DNA of 64,000 nt, from NCBI RefSeq assembly GCF_910596095.1, contig NC_056548.1:16454651-16518650 (forward strand). The letters run 5' to 3'. Position numbers and translations under genes: made by a program. This DNA is from Thunnus maccoyii. Its lineage: Eukaryota; Chordata; Actinopteri; Scombriformes; Scombridae. How positions within the stretch are numbered: the stretch's first letter is position 1; each line of letters starts with the position of its first letter. Below the pieces are notes generated by a model, which saw only the letters and a program-made list of their open reading frames with translations, searched no databases and was not told the origin of the DNA. Positions 27,782-40,100 of this stretch are shown here, piece by piece.

Positions 27782-30700
27782 GAGAGACTGTGTTTTGATT
27801 CCTAAACGAGGGCTGTCTCTTTTGCTGCGACTCCCGCTGAGCTTCGTCCATACGAGTGAAGTAATCTACTCTGTCACTTAGGTTCTTGGTAGGAACAGTG
27901 CAGATCTCATCACATCTTAGCAGGGCAGGGTGGATATTTTCCTCTTGACCAGACATGTTATAGTCTCTTCTGATCTTTGTCAAAGGCATTAACTCCCAAC
28001 AACACCCCCCCACACACACACACACATCACACACACTTTCCTCCCCTACTTTACTGGTAGATAAGCACAAAATAATACCTCAAGTGTCTGAAGTTTGGCC
28101 TTTGAGCAGAAACCGTATCCCTTCAAGATGTCTAGAATTGCCTCTCTCAGTAATCGATCCTTGCCTGTCCTAAATCTTGTTCACAACACTTATCTGGCCA
28201 CAGGACCCTGATAATGCTGATTTCAGCTGTATTAAATTACCACAGGGCAGAACCTTAGCCTCAGATCACAGACAGTACAGTATATCCTGTTTTATCTTCA
28301 CAAGTTTCACGCCCTGTGAAGTCTTCAAGAGGCGTCGTGACGAGGTCTAAATGTGTTGTAAAAACCCCACAGTCAAGTTTGTTATTAGCAGATGGTGAGT
28401 CTAATAGCTCTCCGCTGCTCTCTGGCATAGAAGAAGTGTATATTTATGCACTGTCACTTATAAACAAACATAACGAAATCCTTCTTTTTTCCCAATAAGC
28501 TCTTTCTCACCCCTTACAGTGCATCATAATGGTCACTTTATCATTTCTTAACAAAGTGCATCAGTCATGAGAAACATCTCCCATAATCCAGTGCCCGGAA
28601 GGTGGATTAAACTCTCCGTCTCAGCATATCATCGGTGACAAGGATGAGGCAGCATATGTCTGGCTGGGTCTCTTCCATATCTTTTAGATAGAGAAAGCAC
28701 TTAGTGGACTCGGCTGGACTGCATTTGTGCCTTTAGCTGGTGAGAGCTCTGCTCCTGTTCCCGGGGGGGGGCAAGCAGTGCGAGGTCTTTTCAGACTGGA
28801 TGATAAAGATGCAAGATAATACAGGGGAGGAGGAAAGGGAGGAGGAGGAGGCAGGGGGGGGCAGCTTAATGGCAAGAGAGGCGAGCCTGTGATGAGAAGG
28901 CTGATATTTCAAATGCCCAGACCAGATATACAAAGAACTGCCCTTTCCTTCACAGACACTTTCAGTTCAGTGTCTTCCTCTCAGAAAGGCTTTTAGATGT
29001 CTGAGGTCAGCAGAGAAGCTGCCAGTCCGAAAACCTTCTTCATCTATTAGAACTTGTGGTTAAAAATATGTTGTCTTGCACCTTACATAATTAAACAAGG
29101 CTTAAAGTGTGTGCAATTCATGCTTTTGTGTCTGCTCTCCAGGATGATTTTGGCCCACATCCTATGTGGTACCTGCCGGGTTTATAATCTCATTCATTTT
29201 CATCTGTGTCCAGGACCAATTAGCTAATGCTGAGGGATAAAAGGACAGATAAAAACATAACAGGCCGACTCCAAAAAGCTTCACTGCGGGGGGACAACAA
29301 CAAAGCATTACTGCTATCATTATATCAATAAATTATAATTTTTGATCCCATGTGTTTACCCTGAATCGAATTAAAAGCCAGTATGTGAAATATGATGCTG
29401 TGTTTGCAATTATTCTGTCTCAGTCCGGCTCTTTAGCCTGTGGGCAGAGTAATCCCTGAGCAGAGTATTGCAAAACTGCTCATGGGATTAGAGCTACTAT
29501 CAGCAGAGGCACTTACAAACAGTATAGTCCATTTATATATATAATTTTTTGTTTGTAGGTTATTGTAGCCTATGCACGCCTGCTACCCTGCTTGCGTCTG
29601 TGTACTCTTGAGTGCCAAATTCTGTCTGTACAATGAAAGCGAAACACCAATCCAAAGTCGCAATGAATTGACAGCTTTGACCCAAAGCAGACAGCTCGCA
29701 GACACTCAGTCTGGATCCTCCCACATCCTTCCCATTCATCCACAAAGCTCTATCCAAGCAAGAAAAATACAATCAATACAGGGAAAGGCAGGTCCTACTG
29801 TAAGTACCACGGCTTCGGAATCTGAATGGGGGCAGATTAGCTCTTATTTAAACTGTCTCCAGATTGATTTATCTTTGTCAAAGGCCACTGGAACAACAAC
29901 ATTTCTCCTGTGTGGCCTTTGGTGATTTTTTTTTTTTTTTTTTTTAAGAATGGTGGACGTTTCTTACAGTAATTGTATGTCTCTTTTGTCTTGGATCAAT
30001 GCAGCTCAGAGCAGTTGAATCCCTCAGCACAGCTGTTCTCTTATCGACCTCTGTTAGTAGTTTTGTTTGTACCTCAGCTCTCAGATGGCCTCCATTTCCT
30101 GCTACTTAACAGACGTTAAAGTGGTATAGTTAGTCACTAGCATGCATGTGTTTGTCCAGCCAAGGATATTGTAATCAATACATTATGAACATAAACATCA
30201 TAACCAAAGCTTAAAACCAGAGACCATTAAAACTATGACAAGTAAGTCACATAATGACAATAGAATCACAGTATGAATCACATTTTGATTCAGTTCTTTT
30301 ATTCCACATTAATAATAAAAAGATAATACTAAATGTAACATAAATTTCAATATCAATTAGATTTTTTTTTTTACTTATGATCAACCGTAAAGTAACTGCA
30401 TATATAGCAAATTTCTTATTAGAGTGCGACAACAGTGCGACATTGAGAAAATGATTACACTAACAATAACAAAGCTACAGCATATTATTTAATGTCAAAG
30501 GCATAGATGGCTTTTGAAAAGGGAGCCCTGTAAGCGTCTCGATGGATTGGTTTCCACAAGGTCATGGAGTGAAACAGAACTCCTGAAAGACAACACCACA
30601 GTCGAGAAGGTCATGGATGGAGTCATCCAATCGTTACCGTGCAGCAGATTTACAGATGTTTAAAAGAATACTGCTGAAATACTGCAGGGATGAATGATGA

Positions 30701-33700
30701 CGTGTGCTTGGACAATACAGACTGACAGATATTGTTCCTTTGAAAGTCAGAGCAGCTTGTTGGAACCAGTGGCACCATCTCTTCTGTCTCTGCACTGGAC
30801 TCGTGGCTTGCAAGAAGTGAGACAACATGACCTTCTCGAGTGTGAGAGACACTGATATTTCTCTCCGCAGTTCCTCAATTTTAAATCCCTTTTATGTTAT
30901 CCAAATTAGTTGATTTACTTTATTACATTTTGAATAGCTTCAGCGAGTGTCTTGAAGGGGGGAAAACCCTACTGCGCACTGAGTCCCACATGCAGCTCAG
31001 CTAACCCTTCATTTCAAAGTGATAATATATTCATTTTGCAACTCGGGCGCTTTTGATATTGTCTGCGCTCACATGTTTTTGTCTGTAGCCTGATAATTAG
31101 GAGCCCATGCCTGGCATAGCACAGATTGTCAGGCTGCATTAGTTTCGGGGCTGCACCAGCTTTGCACAGAGGACAACAAAAGGACTGCCCCTTCACAGGA
31201 CTTATTTATCTAACTGCACCATCCTTTCAGTGACATGATTACGTTGTGTGGCCACAGTTTGAGCCGAGAATTCCTCTGTTGTCACATCCAATCCCATCCG
31301 AGTGCAGTAAAGCATTTGTCTCCGCCTTGTGGGGTTTTTTTCCCAGTGTCTGGGTGCTACGCCATATCAGCAGATTCAAAAATGCCCTCAATCTTAACAC
31401 ACCAAGTTTGTCAGAGCGGCTGCACTCGTGGCAATTAAAGATGAGCATCCAGCCTCTTAATTGATGCAGATGACTTACGCAACTGCTGGTGAGTTTACTC
31501 TGTGTTGTTACGTGGAAAACGGGTTGGACGGGGGAGAGGGGGTGTGTCGCCTACAGTAAGGACTCAACAGGATTACTGGCAGTTCACCTCTCTTCACAGC
31601 TAGTAGTGGCTCTGAGTGCTTCCCACATCTGCACAGTAGGTATTTGTACAGTGAATCAGTGAGTGTTAGATTATGATGGTGTTGCCAGGGTGATGACTGA
31701 AGGGACGTATACCATCGTAGTAGACTAAGAGGATTATACGTTGGTTTGCTTTAGTAGTTCACCAAGGGCATTTGTGTCACTGAAATGGTTTTGTCTCAAC
31801 AGCTGTGCTCATCTATTTTACACACCGTTTGGATCCATAAGCAGTGCAGTTCTGTAAGACATTTGAGCATAAATACAAAATAACCTGAAGCACAGGAGCA
31901 TCTGGGCTTTGCTTTTTCACCATGTCACGCCATCCCTCCGCCTTGTGTCCCAGCTTGGGTGTGTAGTGTTTATGCCATTGTACTGCAGTGTGATGTGTTG
32001 TTATTGACTGTGTGCAACAACATAAGCAGAGGGAGCAACAGCAGTAGGAAGGACAGCAGAGGGGAAGGGTGGTGGGGCTTTTTGGAGGAAGCAATGGGAG
32101 GGACGGGACGTCCTGACCTGTTGGGTCTTCTGTCAGTCAGTCTGCATCCTCCAGAGCTAACCCTAAGGCTGCTATTTTAAATCTTCCCCCCTATCCAGCC
32201 CAGCAGCTGGACTCAGCCTATTTAAAGCACTGCCACTGCCCTGGGAGAAGCAGGGCTGGAGAGCAGGAGGAGGAGCCCAGTTCGTGAAATTGTAAACTCA
32301 GACTTGTACACAACAGAAATATCAACATTGTGTGTTAATGTGTGGGTACTAAAGCCTTGTTTCTTTGTGTGCGAACATGTGTGGGAGTGTGTTTTTCTAT
32401 GGAGTTAGACCGGAAGTCAGACATATTTGAATATTTGACTTGACCTTGACTTCTGATCCGATGATTTAAAATAACATTCCTATCAAGTCTGTCTCTTCCT
32501 GTTTTGCAACACATATGTAATACCAGCGTCCTTAATGCTTCCCTGCAGCATTGTAACAAATTATTCAGTGAGATGTTGAGTGATAGTTCACAACAGAGCA
32601 AACGCAAATTCACAGCTAACACCAACACTGGCTGCCCATTTCAGATTCTTAATGTAGCTGTAGTTGAATTAACACTGCGATTGTGGCTGTGATTAGTATT
32701 ATTTCAGGTTTGCATGTGTGTTGACAATGACGAGTGTGTGAAATATTCATTTTATACATTTATTATTAAACTGTTTTGTCAACCTAGCTTTAACCATTAC
32801 ATTTTTTGAAGAAGCTAGATACTAGCTTGCTCAACAGTATATTGTTAACATCTATGTGTGTGTGTGTTCATTTTTGTGACACTTGTGTAAGTTGTCAGGG
32901 GAGATGCAGGATTAGTGATTACAGAACAGAGATGTGACTATAGACAGCTCTTTGCCTGCGTGATTCAGAACAGACTCTGGTTGTGGCACTGTGTTTTTTT
33001 GGGGGGTCTGAACAATCTCCCTTTGTACCACACCGGGTACAAGTACCCTCTGTTACTGCTGCCTCACTGATCTGCACAGCCATGCACCCAGTGTGACTGT
33101 GCTGCTCTCACAGTGCCACAGTCCCTCTCCCTAGCAGTGCCACCAGCAGAAGCGTAGCCTTGTTTAACTAGATGTTGTTATTAATCAAACAGCTCAGGCA
33201 CAGGATGGTTTGATTTGAATGAGTGACACAGACGTTGGTGTCAGTCTGTTGTTCCAAGCAACCTTCCATTCAGAAAGTATAGCTGAACCAGTTCATTGTA
33301 TGATATGATGATATGAGAGTGTCTATTGTCAGTGTTTCACTTCTTTCTTCTCTCTTCCTGTTGGTCTCTGTAGATGACTCCATGTCTGGCCTGTTTAGGA
33401 AGCCTATGAATGACGATGGTGATTTGTACACTTCCCTGCGATCCAATCAGAGCTTCACATCAGACAGAGAAGCCTCCTACTTGTCGGACGACCTGAAGCC
33501 CTCCAAGCCCTCCTCTGGCTCCTCTGACCTGGATCACTTCTCCACTGACACCTACAGCTTCAGCTCCAGCACCAAGATGACTTCTGACCTGGCCGATGAC
33601 ATGCCAAAATCTCTGATGGGCTTGGATAAGACAGATTCCTACAACTACATGGACATCAGCCACGGGGATGAGCGCCATGATCAGCACCAGGGGGCTCTGC

Positions 33701-34105
33701 ACAGCCTGATGGACACAGGCTCAACTGGACGTGACCTGCTGGGCAGCTACATGGATAAGAACCCTGGAAGAGATGAGGAAGAGGAAGAGGAGAACTTAGG
33801 TTCAGCACTGGGCTCCTCTTCTTTCCCCTACGTGGAGGAGCCATCTGATGAAGAGCTGTCAGACTACCGCTCCTACCGTAACCTGGGCGGCACTCCGCAG
33901 ACAGCCAGCCCAGTTAAGATCACTTTGACCGAGTCCCAGCCTCCAGCCGTCAAGCCCGAGCTCCAGCAGCCTCCCCCTCCAGTCACTGTGTCTGAGCGTG
34001 AAAACGTCCTGAGTGTGGGCTTACAGGGTGTTCCCACCGTGACACTATCAGAGCCAGAGGACGACAGCCCTGCTTCCACTCCCAATGCTTCACCAACACG
34101 TAGGC

Positions 34106-34145
<40 letters not shown>

Positions 34146-37100
34146 TATCATGATAATGAATATATCTGATAATAGATTGTAACTCATCTGGAAAATCAAT
34201 TGAGAAACTGTTTACGGGTAAATTAACCAGATGGAAATCCAATATAGCCCATGATCATTTCCCACATCATCTTCAATGACCTAATACAACCAGAAATATT
34301 GAGAAGGATCACTAACTCAGCACAAACAGTGTGGCAAAATCTCTACATCTCACAGTATAAAGCATATTGTCATGTCTAGCGCTGCAACTAACGATAGTTG
34401 TTTGGTCTAAAAAATTTCAGAAAATGTCAGTCACTGTTTCCCAAAGTCTTGTTTTGTCCTGACCAACAATGCACAACCCATGGATTTTCAGTTTTCTATC
34501 ACAGATGACTAAATTAACCAGAAAATATTCACATTTATGAGGTTGGAACTTCAGAAGATTAGTTGTTTCTTTAAGCAAATCACTCAAAATGATTAATCGT
34601 TTATCAAAACAGTTGGCGATTAATTTTCTGTTGATTGACTAATCAGTTGATTAATCGACTAATCTTTGCAGCTGCATATCCCCCACCTCTAGTCAGATAT
34701 ATTTCATATTTATGTTGTAAATGCCATAATGAAGGAATGCTACTTTAGCACTTGTCTTTGACTGTATGTCTGGATTTATAATGTGAATGAAGACTCTAAT
34801 GCTTATTTATTTTTCTACATTTCTCTGTGAGCAGAAAAAGAATTCCCCTCCCATGACATGTTCAAGGCTGACGCAGTGAAGCCTGCAGATCCCAAGAGCA
34901 GTCCAGGCACAAAGGCTAGCAGCAGGGAGCATGATGGCAGCAGTGCAGAGTCTGGAGACTCAGAGATTGAGCTGGTGTCCGAAGAGCCTCCCAAGGCCAT
35001 CAGCAACCCATTTGCCCAGCCGCCTCAAAGCAAGGGTACTTTCAGCCAGCCTAACAGCCCTTTTGACAATCCCCCGGTCGCCAAGGGTGGTTTCGGCCTG
35101 GCTGGCAACCACGCTCCACCCACGGCCTACAGCATTCTGAGGGAGGAGAGAGAAGCAGAGCTTGACAGTGATCTCTTCATTGAGTCTGCGTCTGAAGAGA
35201 GCCCAAAGAGAGAGCAGGGCTTCAGTGGCCCCAAACAGGGAGTAAGTACTCCCTCTCCCCTGGTTCCCAGTACCGTCCCTCCCCCCAGTGCCCCTGAGAC
35301 GGTGCCAGCCGAGCCCCTGATCACAGAAAAGGTCAAGACCCCAGTGAAAACAGAGGAGGATCGCCTCAGCAAGCCCAAGCCCCCTACTGCTGCCGTGCCC
35401 CCAGAGGTGCGATTGGAGAGGCCCCACCAGGACGACATGTTCAAGCACACCACTGAAGGCAAAGAAGACCTAGGAAAACCTGCTGCCTCAATCTTCCCAG
35501 AAGGCTTTAACAAACAAAAAGGTTAGTCGGATAAATCTGGATTTTTAAAATCTTTTAGCCATTCTTATTCAAACTCTGCATTCTACTTCTTCTATTGTAA
35601 GAATTCACATTGTTACTGTTTCTTTGTGGAAGTATTAAGGTTTCACAAAACATGTCTGTAATCTTTTCATTGTTGCAGTGGTTTCACCTTGGCTAATATG
35701 CCACTATCTTGAGTACTGGCTTTCCAGAAATAATGCAGTCAGCTTGTGGAACAGGTAGCGTTGTATCTGCTGATGTGTCTTTGTGCCTGAGTGGAAAAGC
35801 TACCGCATGTGCATTTCTGTTCTAAACCTTCCCCATCATATTTAGGGATAAATAAAAACAAAAAACAGCTTGGATATCACTGACAGCATATTTCTAATCA
35901 AATCACGTGCGCCAGACTTGTATTTGTTTACCTCCCGGTAGCAACCTGCATGGTGTGCTGTGGCTTTGTTTTGTTGACAAGGCCGGAAAATAAAAAAAAA
36001 GACTGCTAAGAGAGATGGGATGTTCCACTGCTGTGTGTGTTTCTGTGCCAGGGGTGGGTGAGAAGTGCTCATTTTGTGCTTGCCTGAAGTCTGCTTCCCC
36101 CTGGTGGTGCATTTGAAGGGGGGGGGGGGGGGGGGGGGGCAGAGTGAGGATGAAATGATTCACGTTCTGGCAATAAACCTGACAGCTACACTGTCAAACC
36201 TATAAACAGTCTTCTCTGATCTCAGTGGAAACATGCACAGAACAAAATATAGAATTGCAGATGCTGTGAAAAAAGATCTTTCCGCATCTTCTTGACAGCA
36301 TCTGGCTCCTTACATCACTCGTTAACATCCTGGGATTAGATAAGTCAGACGTGCCTGTCACAGTCAGCAGGAGTTAATGCTGTCTAAGCTGCACATTTGA
36401 TATTGGCAAGAGCATTTTGACTTCTATTGGCTGCTCTCTCTGCCCTTGTAAACAGTGAGTTTACATAATCCTGTGATGCCAAAACTGGGGCACGCTCCTA
36501 CTTCTGAGCTGTGAAAGCCTCCACTTAAATTTCAGCTCAACAGCTAAAGAAATCACATTTAAATTAATGTTGTTATTTGCTTTGTGGCCTCCAAAGAGAC
36601 GAGTGCATAGATGTCCCAAAACTTACAAATGAGGCTCCCTGCTCCAATATTACGTGACGATTGAGTCAGATGAATAGTAACATGTTTGAAATGAATAATT
36701 TAACAAGCTGACGTAATTGAATACCAGCTGATGACGCTCCTCTTTGTTTTGTTTACTCAGACAGAGAAGGTTCTGGAAATGCTAAAAAGCAGGTCACGTG
36801 TATTTTTTTGTCCGCCACTAGAGGGCGCAGTGCACCTTTGTCATTGCTGCTCCGATGAAGACTAGAAGATATTATTCTCATCACTCAGTGCACTTCCACA
36901 CGGGTTGCCATGGCAACAGTGATGGGGGAGTGTGTTCGGTCTGTCTCAGAGAAATCTGTTTTTTCTTGGTTGGTACTGGCATTGAGGCCTGTCACGGCTG
37001 CAGCAAGCAGTAGGTGTGAGGTGTGGCTGTCTGCAGTGGAGGGGGGGACAGGAGACAGTCCTAACGGCTTTGATAGGGTTGCAACATGACGTTATCCCCC

Positions 37101-40100
37101 TAACTGTACTCGAGGGAATCGTTTTCCGTTCGATGCTGACACCACAGTGACTGTGCTGTTTCGTTTGCCCTCAGCTTTCAAGCATCCTGCGTCGCTTTTT
37201 CAGTCACAGGCCATGGGGAGGAAATCGTAAAGCACAAACACATCCTGAAGGCACTAAACAAGGAGGATTGTGCTGTAATGCACAGTGTCTCTCCTCATAA
37301 ATTATTGAAGCACAAAGTACTTTGCCTCTTCAATTATCAGTGAGTCATAGTGGAAACAGCCATTTGAATCTCTCGCTACAATCTTAAATATTGTTCTGTG
37401 CAACTAAAGAGCAACAGAGGTGGGTGTTTGCCATATTTTCCCTCAGCAACATGGTGTCAAGTCCAGCCATATTCAGCCTTCATAAAACACTATTGCATCC
37501 TGTCTGGTGTGTGACATGACATCAGACTATTAGAAGACCTGCCGTCATTCTTTCTGATTGCACAGCACGTGGTATCATGCAGTATTTGTTGCTTATATTA
37601 AAAAAAAGTTACACCAAAAAAATTTAATTATTTTACACTGTAAATATCAACAAGCTACAAGGAAGGTTAGAAAGTTAATGAGTAATGCATCCAGCTGTTT
37701 TGGTGTCTCATCAAAGCGTATGTGGGAACCCTCCCACTATTACCAGTCAGTTCTGAGACCATGTTAAGGGGATTTATTGTAAACACGAGGGTACCTTCCC
37801 TTTCAAGAAAAAAGCTTATCCTCAGACTATCACCACCCATCCTCTCACCCCTCTCTTAATCACTGCATGGATGGTTTGCTGCAGCAGCAACTGTGGTGTG
37901 GTGTTTACAATTTGACCCCCCCCCCCCCCCCCCCCCGGCCCCCCACCCTACATCCCCCCCCACCCCCTCCTCCCCCAGCACACACGCACACAGACGCACT
38001 TTCCCTGCTCCTTCTGTTCTAGCCAGCGCTGCTCCACGGCATCAGTCTGTGTGCTCCGCAAGCCGGCAGCACCTTGGAAACCTTTTCCTCCCTCCCTCCC
38101 TTCCTCCCTTCCTCCCTCGCTGTCTATTTGAGCCTCGCTCCCCGCATCCTTTTTTTCGACCATTCATGCCTTTCTGGGATGAGTGAGTGAGCCGGTGCGA
38201 CCGAAGAGGGAGACAAAGAAGAAAACGGAGACGATACAGAAAAAAAGAGAGAGTGGGAGAGAGAACAGGGACAAAACTGATCACCAGCATGCAGGCCACT
38301 GCAGACTCAACCAAGAAGGAAAGCTCCTGGAGCGGCTGGAAGGGCCAGGGTACTGATGTGTTTACTGTGATTTACTCATCAATTATCTGTGTTTTTGTGG
38401 CTGTGAGAGATGGACTGGTATCTCTGCATGTAGGTTAAATATTCATGACACTTTAGGCGTGCAGTGTTGAACGTGTGTCTGTGCGTGTGCTCTGCATGTG
38501 TACATTTGCCATCTAATCATATTTGTCAAGTCTCGAGGAATCGAACAATGCCGTTTACCTGCGCCCCCTTTTACAAGGACACGCCCTAATGACAGATCCT
38601 TTTTTGCTGCATGTGTGTGCGTCTGGAAAAAAAAACAAAGAGGGAGAGTGGGTGAGAGACGCTGGTGGGTGTTTTGGAAAATAAGTGTATACACACTAGC
38701 ATGCTGGGAGCCATCTGTTTTGGGTGCATGTTAATATGGATGCCAGTGTTGTAGACTAAGGCGTGTCATTGTTATCGCCCTCCCCGCTTTGCAACCGTGC
38801 AGGGGAGCTGGTTTTATATGGCGTATGCTCTGTTTTTGTGTAACGAGGCAGCCAGAGCATCCGGACGGCACTGACAGACTGTCTCCATGGTAACCGGGGC
38901 ACACCCATCCTGATTACATCAGCCCTATCTCCTCGGCTGCCATGGCACCTTGCAGAGACTGGGCCGGAGAAGAGCATCCTCCGTCTGCCTGTTTCCATAG
39001 CATGGAGGGCTCGTATAAAAGGGAGCATGAGAGAAAATGGCGCCTCTTCCTCCACTCTGGTTGTGGTTTATTATCTGCCATCTTTTTAGGTTTGGGAGAG
39101 CAGCGGAAATGCAATCGATTAGTCTGATTATTATTTCCAAACAGAGACCACAGCAGTCTCTGATTTCTAGATGTGTAGCAATCAAGCAAAAACATCCCAA
39201 TGTCAAAACCCCCAGTTGTCATTATTCCACTGAGTCATTAGCCATTTAATTTAGCCGAAACTGATGTCAGAGACTGTGAAACACAATAATCTATCAGATC
39301 TGAATCTCTCCACAACGTTATGAATGCATCAAATTAAGCTGATACAGTCAGCACAGCAAAAGGATGAAATTGAGCAGATTTATTTCCTGCACTTGCATGT
39401 TGATACATCAGCCTGAAGCTGAAGGCATTTTTATGTTTAGTCATTCTCATTGCACAAGCACAGTGCTGACTCACTGCCACCAAACCACCCAGGAATGTTG
39501 ACAACGATGCAGATATATCCAAAACTGAGTCATCTATGTATGATTTATTCAAAATAAATTATACATCAGGGATTTAAAATGACACATAACCACTAATAGA
39601 TCTTCTAATGCATGAACATTATACTCTACTGTTTACACGTGCCTTGCGGCGGATGTGTGCCAACTTGTGAATTGGGGTAGCCTACATATTCTTAAATATA
39701 CGACAATAAGTGTCAACAGCACAGATAGTTAGGTGAGTGGATGTGGCTTTGCTTAATAAATATGTTGGCTGCACTGGTTTCTATACTGGTTTCTCAAAAA
39801 AAGTGAACATAGTCAAATCTTAGAGATTCTCTGTGGTCTTACGTTGCATATTTGCAACTTTGTAAAGACTTAGGAATACTTTGATTTGATTTGCGGTTAT
39901 TTCATATTATTTATATGCATTTGGCAATATTTTGTCTTTGACACTCAGAAGAGAGGAATAGTTCGGATGTTTTGACTTAACATGGTATGATTTATGCTTA
40001 GAAGGCAAAAAAGTGAAATGATACAGATAAGTCTAAGAGGAGAATCAAGCAGTAGAAATACATTCAAGATTGTTTCCTGTCGAGGATGCTTGAAATTTTT

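Noticed and set aside
33313..33373. Upstream ATG extending rtn1 exon 2 (MRVSIVSVSLLSS...), looking like a signal peptide
   Set aside because: It is the pyrimidine-rich intron end; the TGTAG acceptor at 33373 and the phase-1 join to exon 1 explain the real start of the exon.
34858..34960. Internal ATG in rtn1 exon 3 as a B-type start
   Set aside because: A shorter B-type reticulon is known in mammals, but no promoter or leader sequence is visible here to support a separate start.
37893..38186. Pro-rich plus-strand open frame ahead of the C-type rtn1 exon
   Set aside because: Created by the C homopolymer and C-rich tract; no splice or protein support.
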